Source of the DNA: Methanoregula sp. PtaB.Bin085
Lineage (GTDB): Archaea > Halobacteriota > Methanomicrobia > Methanomicrobiales > Methanospirillaceae
DNA length: 64,000 bases
Reading direction: 5' to 3'
NCBI RefSeq assembly: GCF_002067035.1
Contig: NZ_MVQB01000013.1
Location: 62,001-126,000 of the forward strand
The translations under genes were made by a program, and so were the position numbers. Numbering within the stretch: position 1 is the stretch's first letter; each line of letters opens with the position of its first letter. Below are positions 63,706-64,000 of this stretch, in pieces. The notes below the pieces were generated by a model. That model had not been told where the DNA came from, did no database searches, and worked only from the letters and a program-made list of their open reading frames with translations.

Positions 63706-64000
63706 ATGAACTTCAATAACTTCACGATAAAATCCCAGGAAGCCGTCCAGAAAGCAACGGAGATTGCTGCGGCGCAGCAGAATCAGGCTGTCGAGACGTC
63801 CCATATCCTGAAGGGTATGCTGATGGTGGATGAGAACGTCATCCCGTATCTTCTCAAAAAGCTGCAGGTGAATCTCGATGTCTTTATGCCGGCGCTCGAT
63901 CGCCTGATCGGGGCGCTGCCCCGGGTCAGTGGCGGGGAGCAGTTCCTTTCACGGGAAGCTACCAAAGCCCTGCAGAAGGCAACGGCCCTCTCCCAGGAGT
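63706..64000 (+). CDS. clpB: ClpB disaggregase, N-terminal part (runs off the window)
   Basis: The ATG at 63706 follows a strong ribosome site (GGAGGGGG). The first 98 codons give MNFNNFTIKSQEAVQKATEI, then AAAQQNQAVETSHILKGML and LLKKLQVNLDVF, which match the Clp N domain of ClpB/Hsp100. ClpB rescues aggregated proteins with DnaK. In archaea it is patchily present and thought to be acquired from bacteria; the rest of the gene lies beyond the window, so its completeness is unknown. The neighbouring CDC48 gene makes this a two-gene unfoldase region on the same strand. Confidence 0.88.
   Translation, partial: MNFNNFTIKSQEAVQKATEIAAAQQNQAVETSHILKGMLMVDENVIPYLLKKLQVNLDVFMPALDRLIGALPRVSGGEQFLSREATKALQKATALSQE

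Noticed and set aside
1-64000. CRISPR array, prophage or insertion sequence
   Set aside because: No regularly spaced direct repeats, transposase, integrase or phage structural genes were seen. The repeats found are few, hairpin-like and not regularly spaced.

Overview
The window is a stretch of chromosome from a methanogenic archaeon, most likely Methanomicrobiales and close to Methanoregula. That reading is inferred from gene content: TBP, MCM, two RFC small-subunit-type clamp loaders, NMD3, Taw2, MptD, the archaeal pantoate kinase/phosphopantothenate synthetase pair, the methanogen-specific DUF2099 marker, and DUF3821 surface proteins. It is gene dense and GC rich. No CRISPR array, transposase, integrase or rRNA was seen, and there is one tRNA, Leu(CAG).

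Layout. 84-3243: a secreted chymotrypsin-fold protease with a neighbouring free copy of its pro-region; divergently, a small secreted beta protein and a membrane-anchored winged-helix regulator. 3416-9193: a TPR protein, an AIR-synthase-like protein, a methyltransferase, a divergent RFC small-subunit paralogue, and the two archaeal CoA genes (PPS and pantoate kinase). 9626-11636: a HAMP membrane protein, a roadblock protein and a two-domain protein with a roadblock C-terminus. 11770-15133: a tight operon of DUF424, nmd3, taw2 and coaBC. 15598-19853: rfcS, mcm, mptD and a TatD-like hydrolase. 20015-26338: surface proteins, then RPA-associated protein, RPA-associated phosphoesterase and Lhr helicase in overlapping frames. 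27343-31937: tbp, two tandem acyl-CoA synthetases (the second with an N-terminal ribbon-helix-helix domain) and tRNA-Leu. 32058-41483: membrane and housekeeping genes (mscL, methanogenesis marker 8, isochorismatase-like hydrolase, EamA transporter, adenine deaminase). 41591-52682: a chemoreceptor island of three MCPs, three CheW, CheR and a HTH-PAS histidine kinase, with no CheA, CheY or CheB inside the window. 52679-60983: small proteins, a DHH/S1 nuclease-like protein, RNase Z, a TIM-barrel protein, UPF0200, a radical-SAM activase and ThiC. 61173-64000: a CDC48-type AAA ATPase and the start of ClpB.

Many neighbours overlap by ATGA, so most blocks are translationally coupled operons. The informative non-coding parts are five gene-free gaps (9.2, 15.2, 21.1, 26.3-27.3 and 36.3-36.8 kb). 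These hold two families of dispersed, hairpin-rich repeats, a perfect 24-bp palindrome without an obvious target gene, and a degenerate 60-bp tandem repeat. Inverted repeats that look like operators flank or sit next to TATA boxes at 1.9, 29.9, 49.5 and 54.3 kb.

The best candidates for undescribed biology are the protease/free pro-region/membrane-regulator island (84-3243), the RHH-acyl-CoA synthetase fusion with its possible own operator (29854-31769), the HAMP/roadblock triad (9626-11636) and the repeat element with conserved ends and variable hairpins. All functional links are inferred from sequence and context only.
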